Translations under genes and position numbers: made by a program
Shown here: piece by piece, positions 1-12,699 of the stretch
Position numbering within the stretch: the stretch's first letter is position 1
How the letters are laid out: every line of letters starts with the position of its first letter
Notes under the pieces: model-generated
Seen by the model: only the letters and a program-made list of their open reading frames with translations
Told to the model about the DNA's origin: nothing
Database searches by the model: none
Source: Primula veris
Taxonomy: Eukaryota > Streptophyta > Magnoliopsida > Ericales > Primulaceae
Length of the DNA: 64,000 bases
Direction: 5' to 3'
Assembly (NCBI GenBank): GCA_963682055.1
Contig: OY821749.1
Location: 24,187,631-24,251,630, forward strand

Positions 1-57
1 TACTGCATTTGGTGATGAGATATGTATATAAATCATTTTAATTTAATTTATTTGTAG

Positions 58-2812
58 GGGTGAGGATGGGGAATTGCGTGCTGGGGTTAGGCGTGTATCA
101 CGTCAGCAATGTTCAATGCCATCGTCTGTTATTTCGAGCCAAAGTATGCACTTGGGAGTACTTGCAACTGCTACTCATGCCGTCGCTACACAAAGTCGTT
201 TTGTTGTCTATTACAAGCCAAGGTAGGGGATGCTTTTAATCATTGTTTCTTTAGTATATATTTGAGTGAATATCCGTGTGAAAATGATTAATCTTTGGTT
301 ATGGTGAATTGGTGATTATATCAGGACAAGTCAATTCATCATAGGCTTGAACAAGTACCTTGAGTCTGTCAACAATGGGTTCGCATTGGGAGTGCGATTC
401 AAGATGAGATTTGAAGGAGAGGAATCTCCTGAGAGAAGGTAACCTAACCCTTGTTTGGTTGCAGCTTTTTAGCTCGGCCTTTTCCCTTGTTTTCTAAATA
501 GCTCGATAGCATTTAGTTGGTCATTTTGAAGGCCGAGGATGTCTGTTTTTTTTACAGGCTTTAAGCTGGATTGGTCCTCTTTTAACCTCAAAATATCAGC
601 TTATATTACTTTTGCGTGTTTCTCTTGATCAGATTCACGGGAACTGTAGTGGGACTTGAGGATCTTTCATCAGTGTGGGAAAATTCTAGATGGCGTTCAC
701 TCAAGGTGGTTATCACAATTGACTTTAGTTCAAATTATTCCTTCTTTCAGAATCTAACTGCTCACAAAATTTTTGTTTCTCATTCATTTAATGATTTCCT
801 TTCTTTTTCCAGGTTCAATGGGATGAACCAGCCTCAATTGCAAGGCCTGAAAGGGTTTCTCCTTGGGAAATTGAACCATTTTTACCAGCTGGTGTTCCTG
901 CTAGCCTTGGCGAATCAAATATGCCAAACAACCTCAAAAGGCCTCGACCTAGTACTGGTGAGTGATGCATACGATAAGTGAATCAGATGGGGTGTACACA
1001 TAGCCATACAGAAACCATGCTAATTAGGCCTTGTTTGTTTACAACTTTTAAGCTCCATTTTGTTTGCTAAATTGGTGGTTGATCAGCCCACAAGTTAGAG
1101 TTTCCTGGCTTTTGCCTGATAAACATAGAATTGTCACCTTTTTTCTTCAAATAAAATTCCAGCTTGTTAGCTTGTGAACTGCACAGAAAAAAGTTCTTAA
1201 GATTCTACTAAGACCTATGACACTTCGACATCATGACCTACATATACATCTGTCATACCCGTCAAATCCATTAATTTAACCGACTCTTGCCCTAATGCTT
1301 GCATTTATTTGTAATTGCTTTTCTAGATTGTGCACCATCAATTGCTATACCTGTTTGGAACCCTCATGGTCCAGCACAACTTTCCGTCAATACCGACGTC
1401 CAAAGGAGCGAAACAAACATTGTTAATAACAACATCTTCGTTAACGACGTTACTCGAAAGATGTTTATCGACGAAACAAAAGATAGCAAAAACGGGTTAG
1501 TTTGGTCTAATCTCTTAGGCTATTCAAACACGCGTACACAACAACATACCAATATATTGCCAAACCACACAGATATTAAGAAAGCAGAAACAGATACGAG
1601 CTTTTTTCTTTTTGGTGTAAACTTGAAAAGTCCCACGATGGGTGTTACAGTTGTTGCTGACAAAGCATCAGTTTTGTCAGTGACTGGTCCAAAATGTGGG
1701 GCCGAAGAACGCGAACCGAGTATGTTTTCGGGTGTTAATTCGGATCAAAAGTCTGATATCTCAAAGGCTTCGAAGGAGCAAAGATTAGAACATGCTTTGG
1801 TCTCACCAAAAGAGGTCCAAAGTAAGCAGAGTTCTTCTACCAGAAGTCGCACTAAGGTATATACTTACGTAACATATGAAGTGGAGTTTGAGAAATATAA
1901 ACTGTGTTTTCCAGCTTTTCCGAGCTTCCACGTTTTTTTTGGATACTACCATTTGAACGCTACAAAACCAAAATAACCCATTTTTTATGCTGGCCAACCA
2001 ATATGAATATAGTTTAAGCATAAATTGCGCAAAGGTATAATACGCTAGAATCACGTAATATGAAGATAAAAGTTCTTTGCTTATTACAAATCGTGAAAAA
2101 CCATAGAAAATAATTTTATGAAGCTGAAGCTGCTTTAGAATTGGTTATGAGAATGTTACTAAATGAATTAAAAACTCATATATCTCATTTGTGGTGACCG
2201 AGTAGGTCCAAATGCAGGGAGTAGCGGTGGGTCGAGCAGTGGATTTAACGACTTTGAGTGGGTTCGATGAGCTTATAGCTGAACTGGAAGCGATGTTTGA
2301 AATAAAGGGTGAACTTAGCCCAAGGAATAAATGGGAAATCGTATTTACTGACAACGATGGTGATATGATGCTCATGGGTGATGATCCATGGCCGTAAGTA
2401 TTCCCAAAACTACAATTGTATTTTACTTCTTTGTTTGGTTGCATATCATAGTTCTTTTTTAAAAGTTGGGCTCTATTTGGTTGAATGGCTTCAAATCAGA
2501 GTTTTTTTTAGCTTTGCTACCTAAAAAAGGAAAAAGTTTTAAGATGGATGAACCCAGCTTTGCTCCAAAAGTCAAAATTCCAGTTTTTTTCCTAAAGCAA
2601 CAACCAAACAGACCTATGATTTATTCAGCTTTTTGGTAGGGTTTTTAATCTTTAATCTTGATACCATTATTATTTTTTTATATCCTTTGTGCAGAGAGTT
2701 CTGTAACATGGCGAAAAGGATATTCATTTGTTCAAGCCAAGATGTGAAGAAAATGAGAGGAGAAAGCGGACCTTCTTTAACAACAGTTGATAGCGAAAAG
2801 GTCGAAAACTAA
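58..2812 (+). CDS. Auxin response factor (ARF), 3' part of gene, ARF9/ARF1-like
   Basis: Transcription factor of the auxin response; ARFs bind AuxRE promoter sites in the nucleus and pair with Aux/IAA proteins. The gene enters from the left edge, so the B3 domain is missing. Exons inferred from GT-AG sites in phase: 58-222, 325-438, 633-705, 813-957, 1327-1856, 2206-2393, 2695-2812 (443 aa visible). The first four exons encode the ARF domain ([20 protein letters not shown], then [15 protein letters not shown] and [20 protein letters not shown]). The 530-bp exon is the variable middle region, rich in Ser/Asn/Thr and without a Gln-rich stretch, which fits the repressor-type ARF1/ARF9 clade. Exons 6-7 encode the PB1 (domain III/IV) end: a Lys-side [14 protein letters not shown] and an acidic OPCA-like patch [19 protein letters not shown]. 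Nothing looks broken. Family is certain; subfamily is an inference. Confidence 0.93.
2466..2615. mobile_element. Tourist/hAT-like MITE remnant in the last ARF intron
   Basis: The last intron holds a short element whose ends are inverted: gggctctatttggttg at 2468-2483 and caaccaaacagacc at 2601-2614. The same end sequence (C/GTTTGGTTG) recurs in other elements of the window (40109-40321, 46715-46779). No clear target duplication was found, so the superfamily is open. Confidence 0.45.
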
Positions 2813-5800
2813 GACGGTGTTGTGAATTCGGTTGGTATCGTTTGAAATTTGAAAACGAAACGGACGAAGGAGACTGTTTCGATTGGTAGTATTTGCGAAG
2901 TTAAATTTGAAGATTGTAATTTGTTAGAAGAAACTAATGGGGAAGGGATAGGTTTAGAGTCAAATATATGTATATATTAGTATATATTAAGGGTATTGCT
3001 GGTGTTTTAGTTTATTTAAATTGTAAGTATGCTCTTGTCTCCTGACAGTGAAATTCTCCTTTTATTGAAGATTTGTGAGCCTCTTTTACTTTCACTTGGT
3101 GTGCATTATTTCTCTATGAAATTTTGAAAATTTTAGAATACGCCGTGTTTCCAATTTTCTCGGTTAACATCAAAATGTCGTAATCGCGTATTGTTTTGTT
3201 TCTGTATGAACATCATTATGCTGTTATTAATATATCTGAAGGATGTGACAACAATGTTGCAAAATAATTTGTTCATCGTGTAACAATCAAAGCCGGCCTA
3301 AATTAGTTTAAGAATAACAAGAGAATTGACGTACTTCAACATTCTTTATTTTTAGTAGGTATTTAGTTTGTCTTTTGTGTGTTCAGCTCCATGTCAAAAA
3401 CAATATGGGATTTGCTTAGATTTTATCATTTTTATATTAACATATATTCATGTGGAAACAAAATATGGTACATGTTATCCAAGGTGGCGCCAAATTTTTT
3501 GTTTTGTTTTTTAAGTGGCTGTCTTTTCTGATGTGATGTTAATTGTTACTGCGTACAAGTTACTAAAATAAATATAATGTGTTACTGCGGATAAGTTACT
3601 AAATAATTATTCAATATTCTATTTTTATCCATTCCTAAATAATTAAAATTAATATTTTATTTTGAAGACGTTATTAAATAATTGATAATTTTTCTCTTAT
3701 AGTAAAATAATATATTTTAAATTATCATTCTGTCATTCACATATCACACATAAAAAGTAATTATGTGACATTTTTTGTTTTTGATATTATTGTAACTTTA
3801 TGCACACACTCTTAAATTTCACATTCTACCAAACATATCTATTAATAATATTAATAAGAGATTAAGAGAGTATGTCACAAATAATTTTAAGGATGCAACT
3901 TTTTTTTTTTTACTTGAAATCGGCAAATATACAAGTATTTGAACAAAAATATGTTAAAATCTCATGTTGCGAATAGAATAAGTTTTTGATTTCACATAAA
4001 CTTTACAAAACATTGCAACGATTTTTTTTTTTAATATACAGTATTTAGTTTTAGATTTCTTTTTTACAAATGTACGTTCATGGTTCATGCACTATTAATT
4101 TAAAAGTACAATCTGTTATTTTTTATCATATACCCAAAATAAAATAATCAAGCCCACTTTTGATTATTGAATTTGCCAAAAGTGTTAAAAATGATTATTA
4201 CTCCAATTTATAGTAAGATAATTATGCAAGTCTTTAAAAGGTTGTCCCCGTTAATAGCTTGACATTTTCGCAGATATCTTAATTTGGTTACGTGGTGTGG
4301 TTACGTATGGATCATTATGATTGTAACAATAATAGACTAAATAAAACTCCATTTCAATTTTACAAACTTTGGACGCTTCTTGAACTTTAAATAATTAGAA
4401 GCGACAGTAAAAATTTATCACTAAAGATGTCAATAGGACCAACACATCTTTAGATTACAAAAAAGAGTAAATCTTTTTGTGTATTGGTATATATTTTCGA
4501 ATAGAAGTTCATTAATGTCGTTTACTTTTGACCCCTTTCTATAACAATTATATCATATGATAATTATAGTACAACACTTAAAACCTTTCTCCGATTTTGA
4601 TTCCTTTTCAGTTTTTATAATTCAAATGTAATTATTACGTAAACATTACGTTTATAACCAACATGTACATTTTTTTCAACGGTTTATTTTTGTATGCATA
4701 GAGGAAGCTTCGCGTATGTTTCTGTCTTAGAAAGGTTCAAAAGAAAAAGCAAAAGGGTATCTATAATTAATTAGCATTGTTCTCAGTGTATTTTTTTGGC
4801 TTAATGTTGAAAAGCAGGTGAAGATGGTGACAAATATGAAGTTTACTAATTATTCAGATCCTACATATATAGATATACAGGATGATTCTGTAACATAAAA
4901 CCTCACTTTTTTCCCAAACAAAAAGTATATTTAAATGGAATGTCAATATCATGTTTAATTTTGAATCTTTGCTCAGGTTGAATAGGTCAAGGAGACAATA
5001 CACACAACACTACAAAGGTGGTGGTTGGTGTCTAGTTGAAGGTGACCAAAGCAAAATAGTGGTGATTTACTGATTTATCAGTAAATTATTAATGGTCGGA
5101 GACATTTATGAACAAGTTTTTTTTCTCTTCGTTTTCTTTGAACCCATAGCGAACGAGGTATAGTAAATCACTGTATCACGATTTAAGAAAGAAGAAGAAA
5201 GTCTTATTTATCATGTTGTAATTTAAGATGATGTATTATTTTCCCACGTTTGAAACTGCGAAAACACAGATAGAGCGTTTTTACAAGAGGTATAATGCGA
5301 AAGAAGATAAAAAGTGTAAGTTTTATCGGTGTACGAACTAAGAACGGTGAGTTTTTCAAAACTATTTTTATATAGACCTTCCAATCGAAACAGTGATATT
5401 TACTAGCGTATCGTTTTTCTCAGAGCTGCACTAAAAGTAACTTAGCATCAAAACATAAATATCGTGAATTTTTATGATAATACAATACAAATGTCTAGAA
5501 ATAATATAATATAAATAAAAACTTCACATTCATGTTAATTATGTTAAAACACTTTCTATTAACAAAATACAGAACCTTACTGGTACAGGATCAACTCCGC
5601 ATGGTAAGTTGAAACAAAACACGGCACAGTTATCCAACAAAATCACTGTAATTACATAGAAGCTCACTCGCTTATGTGATGATTATGATTTCCGAAAGAA
5701 ATCTGTGTTGTAGAGAGTTGTGCGCCAATCCCACATTGTCTAATCAGCCGTAGCTTGTTATTATCACTTAAAATGGTCCAGTAATTACAGCTTCTAGTTT

Positions 5801-6468
5801 TTCAGTAAAAAAATAAATAGAAAAAGATTAAAAGTGCCCAGAATGAGTTTTCGATCTGTTCGATCAATTAAGGTAATGAGAAAATGAGTACTCCATAAAG
5901 AGTAGTATTTTTTTGAATTTATGTTTTTCATAAAACTAGTAGCCTCCAAAAGACCTTGCTTTAGCGAAGCTTTTCAGGGGAAAAAAACATTAAGCTGTCA
6001 GTCTCCAAAGGCGGGTTTTATGCCGTTTTAGCGCTAAAAACAGGCTATTAGCGTTTTATCTACAGCACAACAAAATGTCGTATGCAATTTTAATTTTACC
6101 AAGCGCTACGTCCCGCTATAGGGATAACCGGCTAAGTACGTAGCACACTTTTTAATACAGTGGTAATGCTGGTGTTTTAAAACACGAAATCGTAGAGATT
6201 CACCAGAAGGGTAAAAAATAGTTGAAAAACTTTTTGAGCCGTTGTTGAGCTTTAAATGTAACTTATAGTCTTTGGTGTTACTCCTCGTAAAGAATTGCTA
6301 GTGTAAAAGAATGATCTCTGTTTGAGCAATTTTTTATGCAAAAGAGTTTTTACATTTTCTAGACGTTGCTTCAGTTTTCTTAACTGCATGAATTGCACAA
6401 GCATGATTCAAAACAACAGTTAATCAGGGACTGAAAAAGAACACCTTAAATATTAGTGGTAAATATGA

Positions 6469-6508
6469 CACGCACGCACGCGCGCGCACACACACATACA
6501 CACACACG
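6469..6508. repeat. Microsatellite (CACG/CG/CA)n
   Basis: A compound simple repeat: cgcacgcacg units pass into cg and then ca dinucleotides. Probably polymorphic; no gene nearby. Confidence 0.85.
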
Positions 6509-7190
6509 AGCTTATCATTTACTATCAAATACTACAGTAGGTCTAACCTAGAAGGCTAACTTTAATATTCACGTAAAAGAATATTTACATAGAAGTGCGA
6601 AATAGGTTCTGAGATATGTGCTGTAATTAATATACCGTACGTATTTTATTGAGGATACACGTTTCTAAAAAAAATCATTTATACAAGCGAATCGGAGCAA
6701 AGAGTCTATATTACGAAGCGAATATGCGAGAATATAGTATTTTTTTTAAAAGTACTTCACCAATATGGCATACGTAACTGTAACTTGTTATCGAATCAAA
6801 ATTTCTTGAAGAAGTTTGAGTCGTTTAACTCAACGGATCTACAGCCTCAATTTTCAAGCTTCTTTAAAGTAGAAAAATTATACATGTTGAATTTGTTTTA
6901 AAGTAAATGGCCCAAAATAATGGAAATTATCAGGTCTTATATGTACACCCCAGGCTCAAGCCTTCTATTCTAACGATGCAAAAATGTTTTTAATGGATCA
7001 GTGGTCTTTTAATTGACTTGAATAAAAAAGATCAAACAGTCTTGATTGCTAAAAAATACTAGTTCTATATTCATATGACCATATTTCTGGCCCATATACT
7101 ATTTATTGTCTATTGATTTGAACTAAATAATTCTAGTTGTATGTTAAGAATTGAGACAGTCTTTTGGTTTCAAGTAAGGTTGCAACCTAA

Positions 7191-7983
7191 GTTGCAACCA
7201 CAGTTTCAACCTGCTGTTCTGCAGAATTCTGTTCAGTTCTTTAATTCTGCATTACTATTCTTTAATGATGATTATTTGTTTTAAAGTATGCATGATATAT
7301 TCTCATATGTTCCTAAAAGTTATAAAGAGATTAGTTTTTAAAGATATTTTTACTTTAAACTAGGCAATCTAGATTTCTATTCTTATGTAAATTTTTATCA
7401 CTTGTTTCAATCTATGATCCTTATCAAAATCTCATATTTCCAAGCTAGTTATTAACAGGTACTATCTTATGAAAATTGAGGTCAATCCTATGCTGAAATA
7501 TCTCGTGCAATATGGAAGGATTGAAGTCAATCAAAAGAGTCAAAAGCAATCATCAAAAATCTTGAAGAAACAAGATTGTTTTTACTTTTTTTATATAGTT
7601 GATAACTATGCTTGTAAAAAGTGTGTTCTAAATTATAAAGAACCCATTCTTGAGAGAATACACAGTGAGTTTTTAAAAGAAAACAATGGTGGCATACCAT
7701 TGATATTTTGAATTATAGTTATAAGGTAGCAGCAATATAGAAATAGGCAGAAAAACCTAGAAGGGTACGAGAGTTTTTCATTAAGACTTAAATCCTATAT
7801 TGTAAGCTTTTATAATATCATAATCAATATAGCTTTTATAATATCATAACCTGGGTGAGTGCCCCGGAGACGTAGCACAGTTGTGTGAACTCCGTTGTTA
7901 AATGTGTGTGTGATTTAATTTAAATACATTTAACTTTACTGTTTTGTCCATCAATATACTTAGCTTCCAACTGTGGTTGCAAC
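7191..7983. mobile_element. Retrotransposon LTR-like remnant within a 15-bp inverted repeat
   Basis: The segment is bounded by a perfect 15-bp inverted repeat, gttgcaaccacagtt (7191-7205) and aactgtggttgcaac (7969-7983). Inside, 7851-7905 reads ctgggtgagtgccccggaga followed by cgtagcacagttgtgtgaac, a type of wording common at the end of plant copia LTRs. The 80-codon ORF at 7469-7711 shows no domain and is not called as a gene. No target duplication was identified, so this is a fragment only. Confidence 0.35.
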
Positions 7984-8335
7984 TTCATTTGGAAGCTAAC
8001 TGCAAAACTGCAACTAGAACAGCGGATAAGAATTTCATATATAATGATTAAATTCATCTCAATAACATAACTGTGTAAGGCCGGGATTTAATTAAGCACT
8101 CCATATATAAGTGTTCTGAAATAGTAAGAACTCTTCAAATTTATCCTTGTGTTCTGCATCAGGGTTGTTATCTTTAGAAAGAATAAGTATCTCTTTGAAA
8201 AAATAGTAGCTTTGTTGAATTTGTAATTATATATTATTTTTAATTTATATATAGAAAGTAACTTTTTCCATTTCTCAGTAATGATTGAACAAGTATCCGT
8301 AAGTTATTGAAATAGGCCTTCTCGTCTTCGAAGTA

Positions 8336-8344
8336 TTTCTATAT
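8336..8344. repeat. Left 9-bp target site duplication of the MULE (tttctatat)
   Basis: tttctatat directly precedes GAGGT, the first bases of the left terminal inverted repeat. The identical 9-mer directly follows the right end at 24936-24944. Nine bases is the usual TSD length of Mutator-like elements. Confidence 0.88.
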
Positions 8345-8385
8345 GAGGTTGGATTAATTAACATCAAAATTTCTGAAAATACTCT

Positions 8386-8547
8386 CAGACCGTAGATTAA
8401 ATCTACGGTCTGTATTGATTCAATACAGACCGTAGATTTAATCTACGGTTTACAGACATTTGCTGCAAACCGTAGATTAAATCTACGGTTTGCATTGAAT
8501 CAATGCAGACCGTAGATTTAATCTACGGTTTGCAGCAAATGTCTGTA
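8386..8547. repeat. Left TIR palindrome array, 4 units at 40-bp pitch
   Basis: Four 21-bp palindromes (ACCGTAGAT, AAT/TTA core, ATCTACGGT) start at 8389, 8429, 8469 and 8509, exactly 40 bp apart. Their spacers are also inverted repeats, so 8451-8547 folds as one hairpin with arms of about 48 bases and one mismatch. A transcript through it would form long double-stranded RNA. The right MULE end has the same design. Confidence 0.93.
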
Positions 8548-8548
8548 A

Positions 8549-8625
8549 ATTACACAGTCAGTCCCTGCTTTTCAAAATTACACAGTCAGTCCCTGCGCGA
8601 AAATTACACAGACAGTCCCTGAAAA
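8549..8625. repeat. Subterminal direct repeats aaattacacagtcagtccctg (x3)
   Basis: Three near-copies of a short unit, attacacagtcagtccctg, lie in a row at about 8549-8575, 8577-8599 and 8601-8622. They sit just inside the left palindrome array. No inverted copy was seen at the right end, so they are specific to the left side. Possible protein-binding or promoter repeats; function not shown. Confidence 0.75.
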
Positions 8626-8841
8626 AACAGAATGTTACGTTTTTTTTTTAAAAAATAACATTTTATTCTACACTCTCTCTCTTTCTCTCAAAAACCCCCA
8701 ATTTTCAACCCAAAAAATCACCCAAATCAATCAACCACAATTAACTATCAACTTTCTTAACAAAAAACCTCAAATCATCAATCAAATTTATCCATAATTC
8801 AAGGGTATATCTTTTATTCTCTAATTTATTATGTATTTTGT

Positions 8842-9153
8842 GTAATTTAAATTTGTAAAATAGGAAAAAATATATAAAATATGCAAATCCATAATTCACT
8901 TAGCTATATATAATTGTTTGTTGTTTGTTTATATTAATTATAGAAATTTTAATAATTGTTGATATTTGTCCCATTTTTGCATGTTTTTTTATTTTTTGTA
9001 ATTTTAATTTGTAAAATAGGAAAAAATATATAAAATATGCAAAACCATAATTCACTTAGCTATATATAATTGTTTGTTGTTTGTTTATATTAATTATAGA
9101 AATTTTAATAATTGTTGATATTTGTCCCATTTTTGCATGTTTTTTTATTTTGT
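8842..9153. repeat. Tandem duplication, 156-bp unit
   Basis: Two almost identical AT-rich copies, about 8842-8997 and 8998-9153. Landmarks such as taggaaaaaatatataaaat at 8861 and 9017 are 156 bp apart. Lies upstream of the PMD start, inside the MULE leader region. Confidence 0.85.
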
Positions 9154-9177
9154 TTGGTTAATTTGAATTGTTGATAA

Positions 9178-9960
9178 TGTGTTTGGTTATGATTAAAAAA
9201 TTGAATTATTATTGTTTGGTTTATGAAAAAATGTGTGTTTGGTTATGATTAAAAAATTGAATTATTATTGTTTGGTTTATGATTAAATGATTGTTTGGTT
9301 ATGATTAAAAAATTGAATTATTATTGTTTGGTTTATGATTAAATGATTGTTTGGTTATGATTAAAAAATTGAATTATTATTGTTTTTGTTTATGAAAAAA
9401 TGTGTGTTTGGTTATGATTAAAAAATTGAATTATTATTGTTTGGTTTATGATTAAATGTGTGTTTGGTTATGATTAAAAAATTGAATTATTATTGTTTGG
9501 TTTATGAAAAAATGTGTGTTTGGTTATGATTAAAAAATTGAATTATTATTGTTTGGTTTATGATTAAATGTGTGTTTGGTTATGATTAAAAAATTGAATT
9601 ATTATTGTTTGGTTTATGAAAAAATGTGTGTTTGGTTATGATTAAAAAATTGAATTATTATTGTTTATTTATGATTAAATGTGTGTTTGGTTATGATTAA
9701 AAAATTGAATTATTATTGTTTTTGTTTATGATTAAATGATTGTTTGGTTATGATTAAAAAATTGAATTATTATTGTTTTTGTTTATGAAAAAATGTGTGT
9801 TTGGTTATGATTAAAAAATTGAATTATTATTGTTTGGTTTATGATTAAATGTGTGTTTGGTTATGATTAAAAAATTGAATTATTATTGTTTGGTTTATGA
9901 AAAAATGTGTGTTTGGTTATGATTAAAAAATTGAATTATTATTGTTTGGTTTATGATTAA
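9178..9960. repeat. Minisatellite, ~57-bp unit, ~14 copies, upstream of PMD
   Basis: The core word ttatgattaaaaaattgaat occurs 14 times between about 9187 and 9945, spaced about 57 bp. Units alternate between tails ending atgaaaaaatgtgtg and atgattaaatg. The array decays into ggttatcatt words up to 10125, just before the PMD start codon. It probably lies in the promoter or the 5' leader of the PMD gene. Confidence 0.92.
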
Positions 9961-10131
9961 ATGATTGTTTGGTTATCATTGTTTTGTTATCATTAATTGG
10001 TTATAATTGAGTTATCATTGTTTGGTTATCATTAATTGGTTATCATTGAGTTATCATTGTTTGGTTATCATTAATATGTTATCATTTTTTGGTTATCATT
10101 AATTGAGTTATATTTGGTTATCATAGTTAGG

Positions 10132-12485
10132 ATGGCAGACCCAGGTCCACATATTAAAGGGAGGTTGGGTATTTTACGACAGACTGGTCACATTTCTAAT
10201 CAGACTTGGGATGCTGGCAGAGAAGCGGGTAGAGGAGATGCCAATAAGATTAGGGTTTATAATTATAGTTGGCAGATACCGACGCCTGAAAGGGTAGTTC
10301 AAAATATCATTAGGGCTGGTTTTTACGGTATTTACAGTATAGGTAATTATACCGTAGACCGAGGGTTGATTACAGCCTTAGTTGATAGGTGGCGTGATGA
10401 GTCGCACACGTTCCATTTTGTCGGGGGAGAGTTGGGGATATCTTTACAGGATGTAGAGATTATGCTTGGTCTGAGGGTGGATGGTCTTGCTGTGACCCGG
10501 TCGGAGCGGAATGACACGAAGGCGAGCAGGTTGGCTATGATGGAGAGTTTGTTGGGTGTTAGGCCGGCTGACAATCAAGTCGATCAAAACTGTCTGACAG
10601 TTAGACTTGATTGGATGTTACAGACCTTCGGTGAATTACCCCCCAACCCTAGTGAGGAGCGTTTACTATATCAGTCTAGGGCTGCCATGCTATTATTACT
10701 GGCTGCACATGTGTTTTCGGATAAGACAAGTGATCAGATTCCACTCTGGCCTCTGCCATTTCTGGAGGATTTTGACACATGTGCTGAGTATAGTTGGGGA
10801 TCAGCTCTTCTGGCCTGGTTAGAGGCTAATCTATGCAGGGTGGTACGTTGTAAGACAACCGGAGTAAGCGGGGCGGTGATGTTTCTGGATATGTGGGCGA
10901 TTACCAGACTACTGTCGGTTAGACCGTGTGAAGAGCTGCCGGAAGATGTCGAGCCACCGGAGGGCTTGCCTAGGTTCCCCCTCGGTTACAGGTATGATAT
11001 TTATTTAGTTTTTGAATTGGATTTGCTTTTTTATATTATTGTGTCATCTATCATTTACTTAGCTGCCGGTTATATTTAATGTTTATCGGTTTTTGTTTGT
11101 ATATTACAGATGGAAGATGTGGAGGCAAACTAACCTTATGCCATATGTCTACGGACATAATGTGGTCCACATACGTGACCAGTTTGACAATATGTCGCCT
11201 GAACAGGTAAATTTTAATTTTCGTATTATATGTAACTTACGTATTATATGTTGTATATGTTTGCATTTGTCTTATGTTCGCAGAATTTATTACTCGTCTA
11301 TTTTTAAACCATTGTTTATATATTCTACTTTTGCTGATAACAGATAGTGTGGCAACCTTACGGGGATCTCAATCAGTATCCGGAATACTGCACGCGGGGC
11401 CGTTATATGTGGCATTGTTCTGTGCCTCTCATTTGTAATGAGAAGATTGAGTACCACCCCGCGGACAGGTTCATGAGACAGTTCGGTTTTGTGTAGCGGG
11501 TCCCTACATATATTTGGAAACCCAGACATGGTCACGGCAAGGATAGAAGATATGGGATTGGGCAAAAACACGACTGGCCTTTACTAACCGGAGAATTTAT
11601 AGCCGTGTGGAATGACCGCCACACCCGTCTTATTAACGGCGAATATGGCACGGGGACGTCACCGGGTTACATGAAATGGTATAGAGAGCGGACCCGCATC
11701 TTCATAAACCCACCTGAACTTGCCCCGCCATCTCACGGTTTCCGGGAGCATACAGGGTTGTTCAGTAAAATGGTAACAACTAATTAAAGTTCATTAATAT
11801 TTGATTGTTATTTTTCTGTTTGTATATTTCAATACTTATAAAATCGTTTTTGATTGGTTTTTTTTTTCAGAAAGCGGTATTGCGCCGAAATTTCAAATCA
11901 TTCAAACAGCATAAATTGAAAACGGAAGTGGACTTACTACGAAAGGACTTCGCTGAAATGGGATTGAATCCGTACGGGTCAGCTGATGAACAGTCGGATG
12001 GGGAGGATGACGACGACGACGACGACGACGACGATGGTGATGACGACCTACGTTACGACCCAAGAAATTACACTAGGTCGGCAAGTTGTCGGCGTCCCGA
12101 CGAAAGAGGCAGAGGGGAAGGCGAATCTAGTAGCGGCGGTAGAAGAACCAGTGGAGGTCAACCCCCGACTACAGATCAGGGTCCGAGTCCGAGTTCAAGC
12201 GGTCATGGTCGTCGTGCTTCTTTTGCTGGGGAGGGCTACGTTCAGGATGATGTCCCGTTCGAGCATCATCCTAGTCATCAGTCAACCGACAGTTGGAGTC
12301 GAGGGTTGACAGTTACATCCCACGAGCGTGCGCCGCATCCAGAATCGCAGCAGCGACAAAGACGGCGTACGGAGCTAAACGAAATCGAAGAGTCTGCTGA
12401 GCCGTCATCCGATAGATTAACATCGGCGGGAAAGATGCTCCCTATGTCCAACTTTAAAACATTTAGTCGTTACAAAAAAAAATAA
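10132..12485 (+). pseudogene. Plant mobile domain (PMD, MAIN-like) gene carried by the MULE, one nonsense codon
   Basis: PMD proteins (aminotransferase-like plant mobile domain, as in Arabidopsis MAIN/MAIL1) also occur inside plant transposons. Four exons in phase: 10132-10991, 11110-11206, 11344-11772, 11871-12485 (666 codons plus stop). The start is the first ATG (MADPGPH); the frame also runs a few codons upstream without ATG. Typical PMD pieces are visible: ITALVDRWRDESHTFHF, GELGISLQDVEIMLGLRVDG, then WLEANLC, MFLDMWAITRL, and the exon 3 block HPADRFMRQFGFV. That block is cut by TAG at 11494-11496 (codon 370), where homologs usually read a Gln before the VPT-like continuation. The rest of exon 3 and exon 4 stay open. 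The C-terminal exon holds an acidic Asp run and a Ser/Arg/Gly-rich, disordered tail. Splicing is inferred. Confidence 0.85.
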
Positions 12486-12699
12486 ATGCACTGTTTTTGT
12501 ATTTGATTTCTATGTTTGATTTGTCAGTTTTATTATTAGCTAGGGTTGGAATATTATAAATTCGTAGGTTTAATTTGATTTCTATGTTTGATTTGTACGT
12601 TATAATTTCGTAAGTTTAATTTGATTCGTATGTTTGATTTGTATGTTTTAGGGTAAAAAATATTCTGTATTTTAATTGATATGACCAATATTGAGTTTT

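Larger units (their letters stand above)
2813..8335. other. Intergenic region, AT-rich, no supported gene
   Basis: About 5.5 kb between the ARF stop and the MULE. The first ~260 bp are probably ARF 3' UTR. No ORF with a recognisable domain was seen. Contents noted: a CA/CG dinucleotide tract at 6469-6508, a stretch at about 5936-6150 with GC-rich words (gcgctaaaaacag, gcgctacgtcccgctatag) reminiscent of CACTA interiors, and an LTR-like remnant near 7720-7930. Confidence 0.6.

Noticed and set aside
6116..6140. tagggataaccggctaag looks like the start of an I-SceI homing-endonuclease site
   Set aside because: Only the first ten bases match; no intron or endonuclease gene nearby. Chance.
7469..7711. 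80-codon + strand ORF
   Set aside because: No domain, biased Lys/Asn/Gln composition in AT-rich DNA; lies within a transposon remnant.
8386..8547. CRISPR-like regular spacing of palindromic repeats
   Set aside because: Eukaryotic locus, no Cas genes, spacers are themselves palindromic and not unique; it is a MULE terminal array.
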